Of a DNA stretch of 64,000 nucleotides, positions 57,216 to 64,000 are shown one piece after another. The stretch covers positions 59,135 through 123,134 of the forward strand of contig NZ_LZRD01000004.1 of the NCBI RefSeq assembly GCF_001687325.1, given 5' to 3'. Source of the stretch: Streptomyces sp. PTY087I2. GTDB lineage: Bacteria; Actinomycetota; Actinomycetes; Streptomycetales; Streptomycetaceae. The position numbers and the translations under genes are program-made. The stretch's first letter is position 1; every line of letters starts with the position of its first letter. Below the pieces are notes generated by a model. It saw only the letters and a program-made list of their open reading frames with translations. It searched no databases and was not told the origin of the DNA.

Positions 57216-60200
57216 GTGGAGACCAGGTCAGTCAGCCCCGTGTTCGTCGGCCGCGCCCAGGAGCTCGCCTCGCTCACCGAGGCGCTCGCGCGGGCCGCGT
57301 CCGGCGATCCCCAGGCGCTGCTGATCGGCGGCGAGGCGGGCGTCGGCAAGACCCGTCTGGTCGAGCAGTTCGTCTCGGCGGCCGCGCGGCGCGATGCCGT
57401 GGTCGCCGTCGGATCCTGCGTCGAGATCGGGGCCGACGGGCTGCCGTACGCCCCCTTCCCGACCGCCCTGCGCGCCCTGCGGCGTGCTCTGCCCGAGGAG
57501 ATGGCCGCCGCCTGCGCGGGCAAGGAGGGCGAGCTGGCCCGGCTCCTGCCCGAGCTGGGCGAGAGCCGCCGGGACGCCACCGACGAGTACAGCACCGCCC
57601 GCCTCTTCGAACTCACCGCACGCCTGCTGGAGCAGATCTCCGCCGACCGCCCGGTCGTTCTCGTCCTGGAGGACCTGCACTGGGCGGACGCCTCCACCCG
57701 GCATCTGCTCGCCTATCTCTTCCGCACCCTGGGCAGTGGCCGCCTGATGGTCGTCGGCACCTACCGCGCCGACGACATCCACCGCCGCCACCCCCTGCGC
57801 CCCCTCCTCGCCGAACTGGACCGGCTGCGCACCGTCACCCGCGTCGAACTCGACCGGTTCAGCCACGACGAGGTCGGCCGCCAGCTCGCCGGCATCCTCG
57901 CCGAGATCCCCGAGGCCGCACTCGTCGACGAGATCTTCGAACGCTCCGACGGCAACGCCTTCTTCGTCGAGGAGCTGGCCGGCTCCCTGGAGTGCTGCGG
58001 CGACAGCTCCGGGCTCTCCGAATCGCTCCGCGACCTCCTGCTCGTCCGGGTCGAGGCGCTGCCCGAGCACGCCCAGCGGGTGGCCAGGATCGTCGCCGAG
58101 GGCGGCTCCTTCGTCGAACACGAACTGCTGGCCGCCGTCGCCGGGCTCGGCGAGGACGACCTCGACGAGGCCCTGCGCGCGGCCGTCGGCGCCAACCTGT
58201 TGCAGCCCGCGCCCGACAGCGACGGCTACCGCTTCCGGCACTCCCTGGTCCGCGAGGCCGTCAGCGACGACCTGCTGCCCGGCGAGCGCACCCGCGTCAA
58301 CCGCCGTTACGCCGAAGCCCTGGAGGCCGATCCCTCCCTCGTACGGGACGACGAACGGGCCACGCGCCTCGCCAGCTACTGGTACGCCGCCCACGACGCC
58401 GCCAAGGCCCTGCCCGCCGTGCTCCGGGCCGCCGTCGAGGCCCGCCGCCGCTACGCCTACTCCGAGCAACTGCGGCTCCTCGAACGGGCGATGGAGCTCT
58501 GGGACGACGTCCCCGGCGAAGTCCTCGCCACCCTGCGCCCCTTCGACTACGCCGAGGTCTACCCGGCCTCCGGCTGCGACCTGGAGAACGCCCCGCTGCG
58601 CTACCTCGACGTGATGGCCGAGGCCACCGTCGCCGCCCACTTCGGCGGCGACCGCAAACGCGCGCTGGCCATCTCCAAGAAGGCCATGCGGGTCCTGGCC
58701 GCCGAGGCCGACCCGCTGCGCGAGGCCTGGTTCCTCGTGCAGCGCAGCCGCCTGGTGCAGGCGCTCGACAAGGGGGACGGCTGGGAGGAGCTGGCCGCGG
58801 CGCAGGAGCTGGTGCGGGGGCTGCCGCCGTCGTCCGTACAGGCCGACGTCCATACGAACGTGGCCAGTTGGAAGGCGCTCCACCAGCCGGGACCGCAGGC
58901 GCTCGCGGATAGCGACCGCGCCGTGGAGTACGCCCGGCTCGTCGGCGACGAGTACATCGAGCTGCACGCCCGCCTCACCCGCGGCTGGCTCGTCGCGGAC
59001 GCGGGCGGCGTCGAGGAAGGCCTCGCCGAGATGTACGCGGTCCGGGACCGGGCCGAACAGCTCCACCTGATGAACCTCCTCGGCCGGGTCAGCGTCAACC
59101 TGCCCTCCTCGCTGGAGGCGATGGGCCGCTCGCTGGAGGCCGTCGCCGCCGCCGACCACGGCATCGAGATCTGTCACAGCCACGGCCTGGCCGACTCCGG
59201 GGCCTGGGTGTACGCCAACCAGTCCCAGTCCCTGTTCTCCCTCGGTCACTGGGCACAGAGCGAGAGTGCCGCCGCGTCCGCCGCCCGCCTGGCGCTGGGC
59301 CCCCGGGCCAAGGGCCTCGCAGCTCTGCGCCGTACCGAACTGGCCGTCGCCCGCGGGGACGCGGCCGAGGCGGAGGAGCAGCTCGCCCTGGTCCGCAGGC
59401 ACTTCGGGCACCGCGACCCGCAGCACCAGCACGTGATCGACCCCGGGCGGCACGGCATGGTGCTGGCCGCATCCCAGGGCAGGCTCGCCGAGGCACGGGC
59501 CGCGTTCGAGGAGCTGGCCAGGGGCGGCTTCCCGCCCGGCACCCAGCGCTACGCCCTGCCGCTGCTCCAGACCGCCGCCATGATCGAGGCGGACGCCCGC
59601 GGGCTGCCCGCCGCCGAAGCCGGCCGGAGCGACATGCTCGCGCTGATCCGCCGCAGCGCGAAGAACCTGCCGATGCTCGTGCCCGTGTGGGCGGCCTACG
59701 GCGTCTTCATCGAGGCCGAGCTGGCCCGGGCCGAAGGCACGGACACCCCCGACCACTGGGCCCGCGCCGCCGAGGCGTTCGACCCGCTGTGCCGCCCGTA
59801 CCAACTGGCCCAGATCCACCGCCGCTGGGCGGAGTCCCTGCTCATCGCCCCCGGCTGCCGGTCCACCGCCACGGCCCTGCTGCACCGCGCCCAGGAGGCC
59901 GCCGGGCGGCTCGGCGCGCGCCCGCTCGCCGAGGCGGTCGACCAGCTGGCCGCCCGCGCCCGCATCACCCTCGACGACTCCGGCACGGCCCCCGCCCCCG
60001 ACGCCGGAATCCACCCGGCCGCCCTGGCCCCCGCCGACGGCCCCGTCGGGCCGCCCGCCGAGGAGGAGGACCCGGCCATCGCCGCCGTGGCGTCCTTCGG
60101 GCTGACCCCGCGCGAGCAGGACGTACACCGCCTGGTCGCGGCCGGACACACCAACCGGCGGATCGCCGAGGAGCTGTTCATCTCCCCGAAGACCGCGAGC

Positions 60201-60296
60201 GTCCACGTCTCCAACATCCTGGCCAAACTGGGCGTCTCCAGCCGAGGCGAAGCAGCCGCCCTGGCCCACCGCCTGAGGCTCTACCCGGCGGCGTAG
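57216..60296 (+). CDS. Large ATP-binding LuxR-family (LAL) regulator
   Basis: The product is about 1026 aa. The conserved protein begins VETRSVSPVFVGRAQELASL with Walker A IGGEAGVGKTRLVEQF (about residue 40) and Walker B VLVLEDLHWAD. A long helical tetratricopeptide-like middle follows, then a C-terminal LuxR helix-turn-helix, FGLTPREQDVHRLVAAGHTN with RRIAEELFISPKTASVHVSN after it. Starts at ATG 57156, ATG 57204 and GTG 57216 are all open; 57216 best fits the conserved N-terminus but has no clear ribosome site. It is divergent in detail from the LAL protein near 15 kb and not linked to it by the bipartite box. Confidence 0.87.
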   Translation: METRSVSPVFVGRAQELASLTEALARAASGDPQALLIGGEAGVGKTRLVEQFVSAAARRDAVVAVGSCVEIGADGLPYAPFPTALRALRRALPEEMAAACAGKEGELARLLPELGESRRDATDEYSTARLFELTARLLEQISADRPVVLVLEDLHWADASTRHLLAYLFRTLGSGRLMVVGTYRADDIHRRHPLRPLLAELDRLRTVTRVELDRFSHDEVGRQLAGILAEIPEAALVDEIFERSDGNAFFVEELAGSLECCGDSSGLSESLRDLLLVRVEALPEHAQRVARIVAEGGSFVEHELLAAVAGLGEDDLDEALRAAVGANLLQPAPDSDGYRFRHSLVREAVSDDLLPGERTRVNRRYAEALEADPSLVRDDERATRLASYWYAAHDAAKALPAVLRAAVEARRRYAYSEQLRLLERAMELWDDVPGEVLATLRPFDYAEVYPASGCDLENAPLRYLDVMAEATVAAHFGGDRKRALAISKKAMRVLAAEADPLREAWFLVQRSRLVQALDKGDGWEELAAAQELVRGLPPSSVQADVHTNVASWKALHQPGPQALADSDRAVEYARLVGDEYIELHARLTRGWLVADAGGVEEGLAEMYAVRDRAEQLHLMNLLGRVSVNLPSSLEAMGRSLEAVAAADHGIEICHSHGLADSGAWVYANQSQSLFSLGHWAQSESAAASAARLALGPRAKGLAALRRTELAVARGDAAEAEEQLALVRRHFGHRDPQHQHVIDPGRHGMVLAASQGRLAEARAAFEELARGGFPPGTQRYALPLLQTAAMIEADARGLPAAEAGRSDMLALIRRSAKNLPMLVPVWAAYGVFIEAELARAEGTDTPDHWARAAEAFDPLCRPYQLAQIHRRWAESLLIAPGCRSTATALLHRAQEAAGRLGARPLAEAVDQLAARARITLDDSGTAPAPDAGIHPAALAPADGPVGPPAEEEDPAIAAVASFGLTPREQDVHRLVAAGHTNRRIAEELFISPKTASVHVSNILAKLGVSSRGEAAALAHRLRLYPAA

Positions 60297-60345
60297 GGCA
60301 CGGCCGCGCCCCGGCTTTCCGGCGGCGCGGTCCGACGGCGGCCCC

Positions 60346-61563
60346 CTACTCCACCTCGACCTGAAGAACCCTGTCGTCCCCGGGCTTCTGCGTGCCGCGT
60401 CCGTCCGTGTTGCTCGTGAGCAGCCACAGGCGGTCGCTTCCCGCGCTCACCACCGTGCGCAGGCGGCCGTGCTCCTCCTCCAGGAACGCCTGGGGGTCCG
60501 CGAGAGGTTCCCTCGCCTTCTCGCCGGACAGCGGGATCCGCCACAGCCGCTCACCGCGCAGGCCGGCCATCCAGATCGAGCCCTCGGCGTACGCGATCCC
60601 GCTGGGGGAGGCTTCCGAGGTCTTCCACTGCGCGACCGGGTCGATGAACCCGTCCTCGCCCTCCTCGCCCTCGACCTCGGGCCAGCCGTAGTTCCCGCCG
60701 GGCTCGATGAGATTCAGCTCGTCCCAGGTGTTCTGCCCGAACTCGGCGGCCCACAGCCGCTTCTGCGCGTCCCAGGCGAGCCCCTGCACATTGCGGTGGC
60801 CGTACGAATACACCACCGAGTCCGCCTCCGGGTTGCCGTGCACCGGCTCGCCGTCGGGGGTCATCCGCAGGATCTTGCCCGCCAGCGACTCCTTGTCCTG
60901 GGACAGGCCCGTGTCCCCGGTCTCGCCCGTGCCCGCGTACAGCATCTTGTCCGGGCCGAAGGCGATCCGGCCGCCGTTGTGGATGCTGCCCTTGGGGATA
61001 CCGCGCAGGATGGTGTCCGGGGCCCCGAGCTGCTGACCCGCCGGGCGCTTCTCGTCGTAACTCATCCGGACGATCCGGTTGTCGGACGTCGTCGTGAAGT
61101 ACGCGTACACCAGCTGGTCCGCGCCGAACGTGGACGAGACGGCGAGCCCGAGCAGTCCGCCCTCGCCGGCCGGGGCGACCCCGGGCACCGAGCCCAGCAG
61201 CGTCTGCTTGCCGCTCTCGCCGTCGATCCGGTGGATCGTGCCCTCGTCCCGCGAGGACACCAGCAGGTCGCCGCCCGGCAGCGCGGCCAGACCCCACGGC
61301 GACTTCAGGTTCTCCGTCAGCGTCGAGACGACCTTCGCCGAGCCCTTCTCGGGCGGCAGCTCCGCCGACCGGCCCGGCGAGGCCGGGGAAGCGGAGCCCG
61401 AGGTGGTCGGGGAACCGGCGGGCCGCCCGGACGCACCACCCTCGTCCCCGTCACCGCCGCCGGAACACGCGGCGGACAGCAGCAGGGCGGCCGACGCCAC
61501 CGCCGCCATCACCCCCCTGCGCACGGCCGGGGACTGCACACGTCCGAACAGAGCACCACGCAC
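60346..61563 (-). CDS. PQQ-type glucose/sorbosone dehydrogenase-like lipoprotein
   Basis: The product is 405 aa. GTG 61563 follows GAAAGGATCGG. The signal peptide RRGVMAAVASAALLLSAAC ends in the lipobox LSAAC (Cys33). A Gly/Ser/Pro-rich linker precedes the six-bladed beta-propeller of the GSDH family: NLKSPWGLAALPGGDLLVSS, GEGGLLGLAVS, SYGHRNVQGLAWD, and AEFGQNTWDELNLIEPGGNY. Relatives bind PQQ and oxidise sugars, but many actinobacterial members have no tested activity. Expected at the outer face of the membrane. Confidence 0.9.
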   Translation of the reverse strand: MRGALFGRVQSPAVRRGVMAAVASAALLLSAACSGGGDGDEGGASGRPAGSPTTSGSASPASPGRSAELPPEKGSAKVVSTLTENLKSPWGLAALPGGDLLVSSRDEGTIHRIDGESGKQTLLGSVPGVAPAGEGGLLGLAVSSTFGADQLVYAYFTTTSDNRIVRMSYDEKRPAGQQLGAPDTILRGIPKGSIHNGGRIAFGPDKMLYAGTGETGDTGLSQDKESLAGKILRMTPDGEPVHGNPEADSVVYSYGHRNVQGLAWDAQKRLWAAEFGQNTWDELNLIEPGGNYGWPEVEGEEGEDGFIDPVAQWKTSEASPSGIAYAEGSIWMAGLRGERLWRIPLSGEKAREPLADPQAFLEEEHGRLRTVVSAGSDRLWLLTSNTDGRGTQKPGDDRVLQVEVE

Positions 61564-61684
61564 GGAACCGATCCTTTCGACGGCTGCCCGACCACCTGCT
61601 CCTGCACCCTCACCTGTTCCTACTGCCCCGACCGGTCCAGAAGTTCCCGTTCCGGCCATTCTCCCGCCGTACGGGTCGCGACGC

Positions 61685-62677
61685 TCAGTCCCACGACTCG
61701 CGGGCGGCGGGCAGCGCGTCGATCTCCGCCAGGTCCCGGTCGTCCAGGACCACCCGCGCCGCCCCCGCGTTCTCCACCGCCCACCGCTCCCGCTTCGCCC
61801 CCGGCACCGGCACCACATGCGGGCCCTGGCGCAGCACCCACGCCAGCGCCACCTGCGCCACGGTCGCCCCCCGGCGCTCCGCGACCCGCCGCAGACCGGC
61901 CACCAACGGCTGGTTCGCCGCCATCACCTCGGCCGTGAACCGCGGATGCCGGGCCCGCAGGTCCTCCGGCTCGAACCCCTGCCCCGGCTTCAGCGTCCCG
62001 GTCAGATAACCGCTGCCCAGCGGCATCGCGGCCAGCAGCCCCACCCCGCGCGCCACACACCACGGCAGCAGCTCCGTCAGCGCCTCCCGCGACCACACCG
62101 ACAGCTCCGCCTCGACGGCGCTGACCGGGAAGACCTGCTGGATCCGTTCCAACTGCCGGATCGTTCCCTCGAACGGGCCCTCGCCCGACCGGCGCGGGGC
62201 CCGCGCCCCCACGGCGCACAGCCCCAGCGAGCGCACCTTGCCCACGGTGACCAGCTCCGCCATCGCACCCCAGGTCTCCTCCACCGGCACCTCGGGGTCG
62301 GCCCGGTGCAGCTGGTACAGGTCGATCACATCGGTCTGGAGCCGCCGCAGTGAGGCGTCGCAGGCCCGCCGGACGTACCCCGGCCGGCCGTTCGCGACAA
62401 TGTGCTGATCGCCCACCAGCAGCCCGCACTTGGTGGAGACGAACGCCTCCTCGCGGCGGCCCTTCAACGCCCGCCCCACCAGCAGCTCATTGGTGAACGG
62501 GCCGTACATGTCCGCGGTGTCGAGCAGCCGGACGCCCGCGTCCAGTGCCGCGTGCACCGTCCGCACCGAACGGTCGCCGAGCTGCTGCGACGCGCTGTAA
62601 CCCCAGCTCATCGGCATACAGCCGAGCCCGACCGCACCCACGGCAAGCCCCGCCGCCCCGATAGTCCTGCACTCCAA
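61685..62677 (-). CDS. Aldo/keto reductase
   Basis: The product is 330 aa. TTG 62677 (MECRTIGAAG when initiated) follows GGAGGG at 8 nt; no ATG or GTG fits better. The fold is visible in VGLGCMPMSWGY, LLDTADMYGPFTNELLVG (catalytic Asp and Tyr), FVSTKCG (Lys) and DLYQLHRADPEVPVEETWGA (His). NAD(P)H-dependent oxidoreductase; substrate unknown. It is divergent from the 2-hydroxyacid dehydrogenase gene. Confidence 0.92.
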   Translation of the reverse strand: MECRTIGAAGLAVGAVGLGCMPMSWGYSASQQLGDRSVRTVHAALDAGVRLLDTADMYGPFTNELLVGRALKGRREEAFVSTKCGLLVGDQHIVANGRPGYVRRACDASLRRLQTDVIDLYQLHRADPEVPVEETWGAMAELVTVGKVRSLGLCAVGARAPRRSGEGPFEGTIRQLERIQQVFPVSAVEAELSVWSREALTELLPWCVARGVGLLAAMPLGSGYLTGTLKPGQGFEPEDLRARHPRFTAEVMAANQPLVAGLRRVAERRGATVAQVALAWVLRQGPHVVPVPGAKRERWAVENAGAARVVLDDRDLAEIDALPAARESWD

Positions 62678-62806
62678 CTCCCCGAACCCTCCATGCTCTC
62701 CCGTCGGCACGGGGCCGTACCGCACCCAAAAGTAACCTCTGGCGTCCCCGGGTCTTCGCACAGCCGCCCTGGAGCGCTCGCACACCCGTCGCATAGCCTC
62801 CCGACC

Positions 62807-63754
62807 ATGACTGCGACGACTGCCGACGTATGGCTGCCCTTCCCGGCCGAGGAGATCGACGGACTCCCGGAAGGGCCCAACTACCTCTTCTGGAACGGCG
62901 GCCCGGACTTCCCCGGCGATCCGGCCGACTGCGTCTATTACGTCGTTCCCTACATGCAGGGCCCCGAGATCGCGCAGCGCCCGCTCGCCTCGATGGCCTC
63001 GGTCCAGGTGGTGCAGACGCTCTCCGCCGGCATCGACCACGTCGAGCCCGGCCTCCCGCTGCTGCCCGCCGGCGTACGGCTCTGCAACGCCAAGGGGGTG
63101 CACGAGGCGTCCACCGCCGAGCTGACCCTCGCGCTGATCCTGGCCTCCCTGCGCGGGCTCCCGGGGTTCGTCCACGGCCAGGACAAGGAGGAGTGGCGGT
63201 CCGGCTTCTACCCGGCGCTCGCCGACAAGTCCGTCCTCATCGTGGGGTACGGCTCCATCGGCTCGGCCATCGAGGACCGGCTCGCCCCGTTCGAGTGCGC
63301 GCGGGTGGCGCGCGTCGCGCGCTCCGCACGGACCACCGCGCGCGGTCCCGTACACACGCTCGACGATCTGCCCGCCCTGCTGCCCGAGGCCGACGTGGTG
63401 ATCCTCTCCACCCCGCTGAACCCGTCCACGCAGGGACTGGTGGGCGCCGACTTCCTCGCCGCGATGCCCGACGGGGCCCTCCTCGTCAATGTCGCGCGCG
63501 GCGGAGTCGTCGACACCAAGGCCCTGTTGGCCGAACTGGAATCCGGACGGCTGCGGGCCGCCCTCGATGTGACCGACCCCGAACCCCTGCCCCAGGGCCA
63601 TCCTCTCTGGCATGCTCCGAATGTCTTGATCACGCCTCATGTGGGCGGCAGCACCTCGGCGTTCGAACCCCGCGCCAAGCGGCTGCTGGCCGCACAGCTC
63701 ACCCGGTTCGCCGCCGGAGAGCCGCTGCACAACGTGGTCGCGACCACCGGCTGA
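62807..63754 (+). CDS. D-2-hydroxyacid dehydrogenase family protein
   Basis: The product is 315 aa. The NAD-binding domain has SVLIVGYGSIGSAIEDRLAP. VVQTLSAGIDHVEPGLP contains the substrate-side region, and LLVNVARGGVVDTKALLAEL plus PLPQGHPLWHAPNVLITPHV are family signatures, with the catalytic Arg, Glu and His in sequence order. TAGCCT at 62794-62799, 7 nt before ATG, suggests a leaderless transcript. Substrate not identifiable. Confidence 0.93.
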   Translation: MTATTADVWLPFPAEEIDGLPEGPNYLFWNGGPDFPGDPADCVYYVVPYMQGPEIAQRPLASMASVQVVQTLSAGIDHVEPGLPLLPAGVRLCNAKGVHEASTAELTLALILASLRGLPGFVHGQDKEEWRSGFYPALADKSVLIVGYGSIGSAIEDRLAPFECARVARVARSARTTARGPVHTLDDLPALLPEADVVILSTPLNPSTQGLVGADFLAAMPDGALLVNVARGGVVDTKALLAELESGRLRAALDVTDPEPLPQGHPLWHAPNVLITPHVGGSTSAFEPRAKRLLAAQLTRFAAGEPLHNVVATTG

Positions 63755-63840
63755 CCCCGCCGAGGCGGCCACGCTACGGGGCGGCCCGGATGCACGCAGT
63801 GCCGCTCACCTCGCCTTTCGTCACGGAGCGTAGAGAAGCT

Positions 63841-63855
63841 ATGGCCCTGAGTGAC
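63841..63855 (+). promoter_or_regulatory. BldD-box-like site near the right end
   Basis: ATGGCCCTGAGTGAC matches the BldD consensus (N T N A C N C W G N G T N A N) except that the specified A at position 4 is G. It lies 102 nt before the possible start at 63943. Confidence 0.4.
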
Positions 63856-63942
63856 GGATCTGGTGTATCGTCCGATCCGGGGGGCTGCGCCGTGAAAGGG
63901 ACGGCGCGGGGGGAGCATCGGAACGCGAGGGGGCGACGGGCG

Positions 63943-64000
63943 ATGTGCTGGCCATGGAGAGACGAGCCGACGCGGACGAGCGGACGGTCGCGGCCGTCCG
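63943..64000 (+). CDS. Possible start of a gene running off the right edge
   Basis: ATG 63943 follows GAGGGGGCGACGGGCG and the frame is open to the edge (MCWPWRDEPTRTSGRSRPS); GTG 63892 is an upstream in-frame start. A competing ATG at 63954 in another frame reads MERRADADERTVAAV. Only 19 residues are visible, so family cannot be assigned. In S. coelicolor a second GGDEF/EAL gene (SCO5511) lies to the right of the rmdB/gat region, so that is the best guess from synteny alone. Confidence 0.3.
   Translation, partial: MCWPWRDEPTRTSGRSRPS

Overview
The window is chromosomal DNA of a Streptomyces or a very close relative. It is uniformly high in GC, with strongly biased third codon positions and frequent GTG and TTG starts. 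Several genes have a TAnnnT -10 element 6-10 nt before the start codon, the leaderless pattern common in actinomycetes. The gene order sdaA-glyA-gcvH-gcvT, oligopeptide ABC transporter, cysteine desulfurase-mnmA, ligA, RmdB-like GGDEF/EAL protein, gatC-gatA-gatB is a familiar Streptomyces core segment. I see no rRNA, tRNA, CRISPR array, transposase or prophage.

Layout. 1-7 kb: end of a LuxR-type regulator, then a translationally coupled trio: secreted beta-propeller protein, DUF4255/Pvc16-type protein and AAA+ ATPase. These are accessory components of extracellular contractile injection systems (eCIS). No sheath, tube or baseplate gene follows, so the rest lies left of position 1 or is lost. 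7-10 kb: arcD-like antiporter and arginine deiminase. 10-16.8 kb: an S1 protease with prodomain, an orphan oligopeptide-binding lipoprotein, a 107-aa unknown protein and a large ATPase-LuxR (LAL) regulator. All four share a bipartite upstream box that I can find nowhere else in the window. 16.8-21.5 kb: serine/glycine cleavage genes, with gcvT-gcvH-glyA behind a tandem glycine riboswitch. 21.7-24.2 kb: a P-loop protein and two SseB-like proteins. 24.2-30.4 kb: a five-gene dpp/opp-type peptide transporter with a palindrome upstream and a strong hairpin after the binding-protein gene.

30.4-40.7 kb: TRIC/UPF0126 membrane protein, thioesterase, FabR/DesT-like TetR regulator divergent from two small membrane-protein genes, cysteine desulfurase, Tat-exported amidase, mnmA, a frameshifted alpha/beta hydrolase, DUF427 protein, LOG-family protein, SDR and a stand-alone MetE-type catalytic domain. 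40.7-49.2 kb: ligA, RmdB-like protein and gatCAB with a small membrane protein between gatA and gatB. 49.4-56.6 kb: a permease that appears to start at CTG, Tat-exported phospholipase C, MMPL transporter, acetyltransferase and a membrane protein. 56.8-64 kb: a 58-aa basic protein, a second large LAL regulator, a sorbosone-dehydrogenase-type lipoprotein, aldo/keto reductase, 2-hydroxyacid dehydrogenase, and probably the start of another gene.

How the parts fit. Serine is deaminated by SdaA, and glycine and C1 units are handled by GlyA and the T and H proteins under glycine control. Cysteine desulfurase can supply sulfur to MnmA for tRNA thiolation, and GatCAB completes Gln-tRNA (and possibly Asn-tRNA) synthesis. 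The least ordinary regions are the eCIS-like trio, the four-gene shared-box cluster, and two BldD-box-like sites, one before the c-di-GMP gene and one before the unfinished right-end gene. All assignments come from reading the sequence and recalling families; no database search was run.
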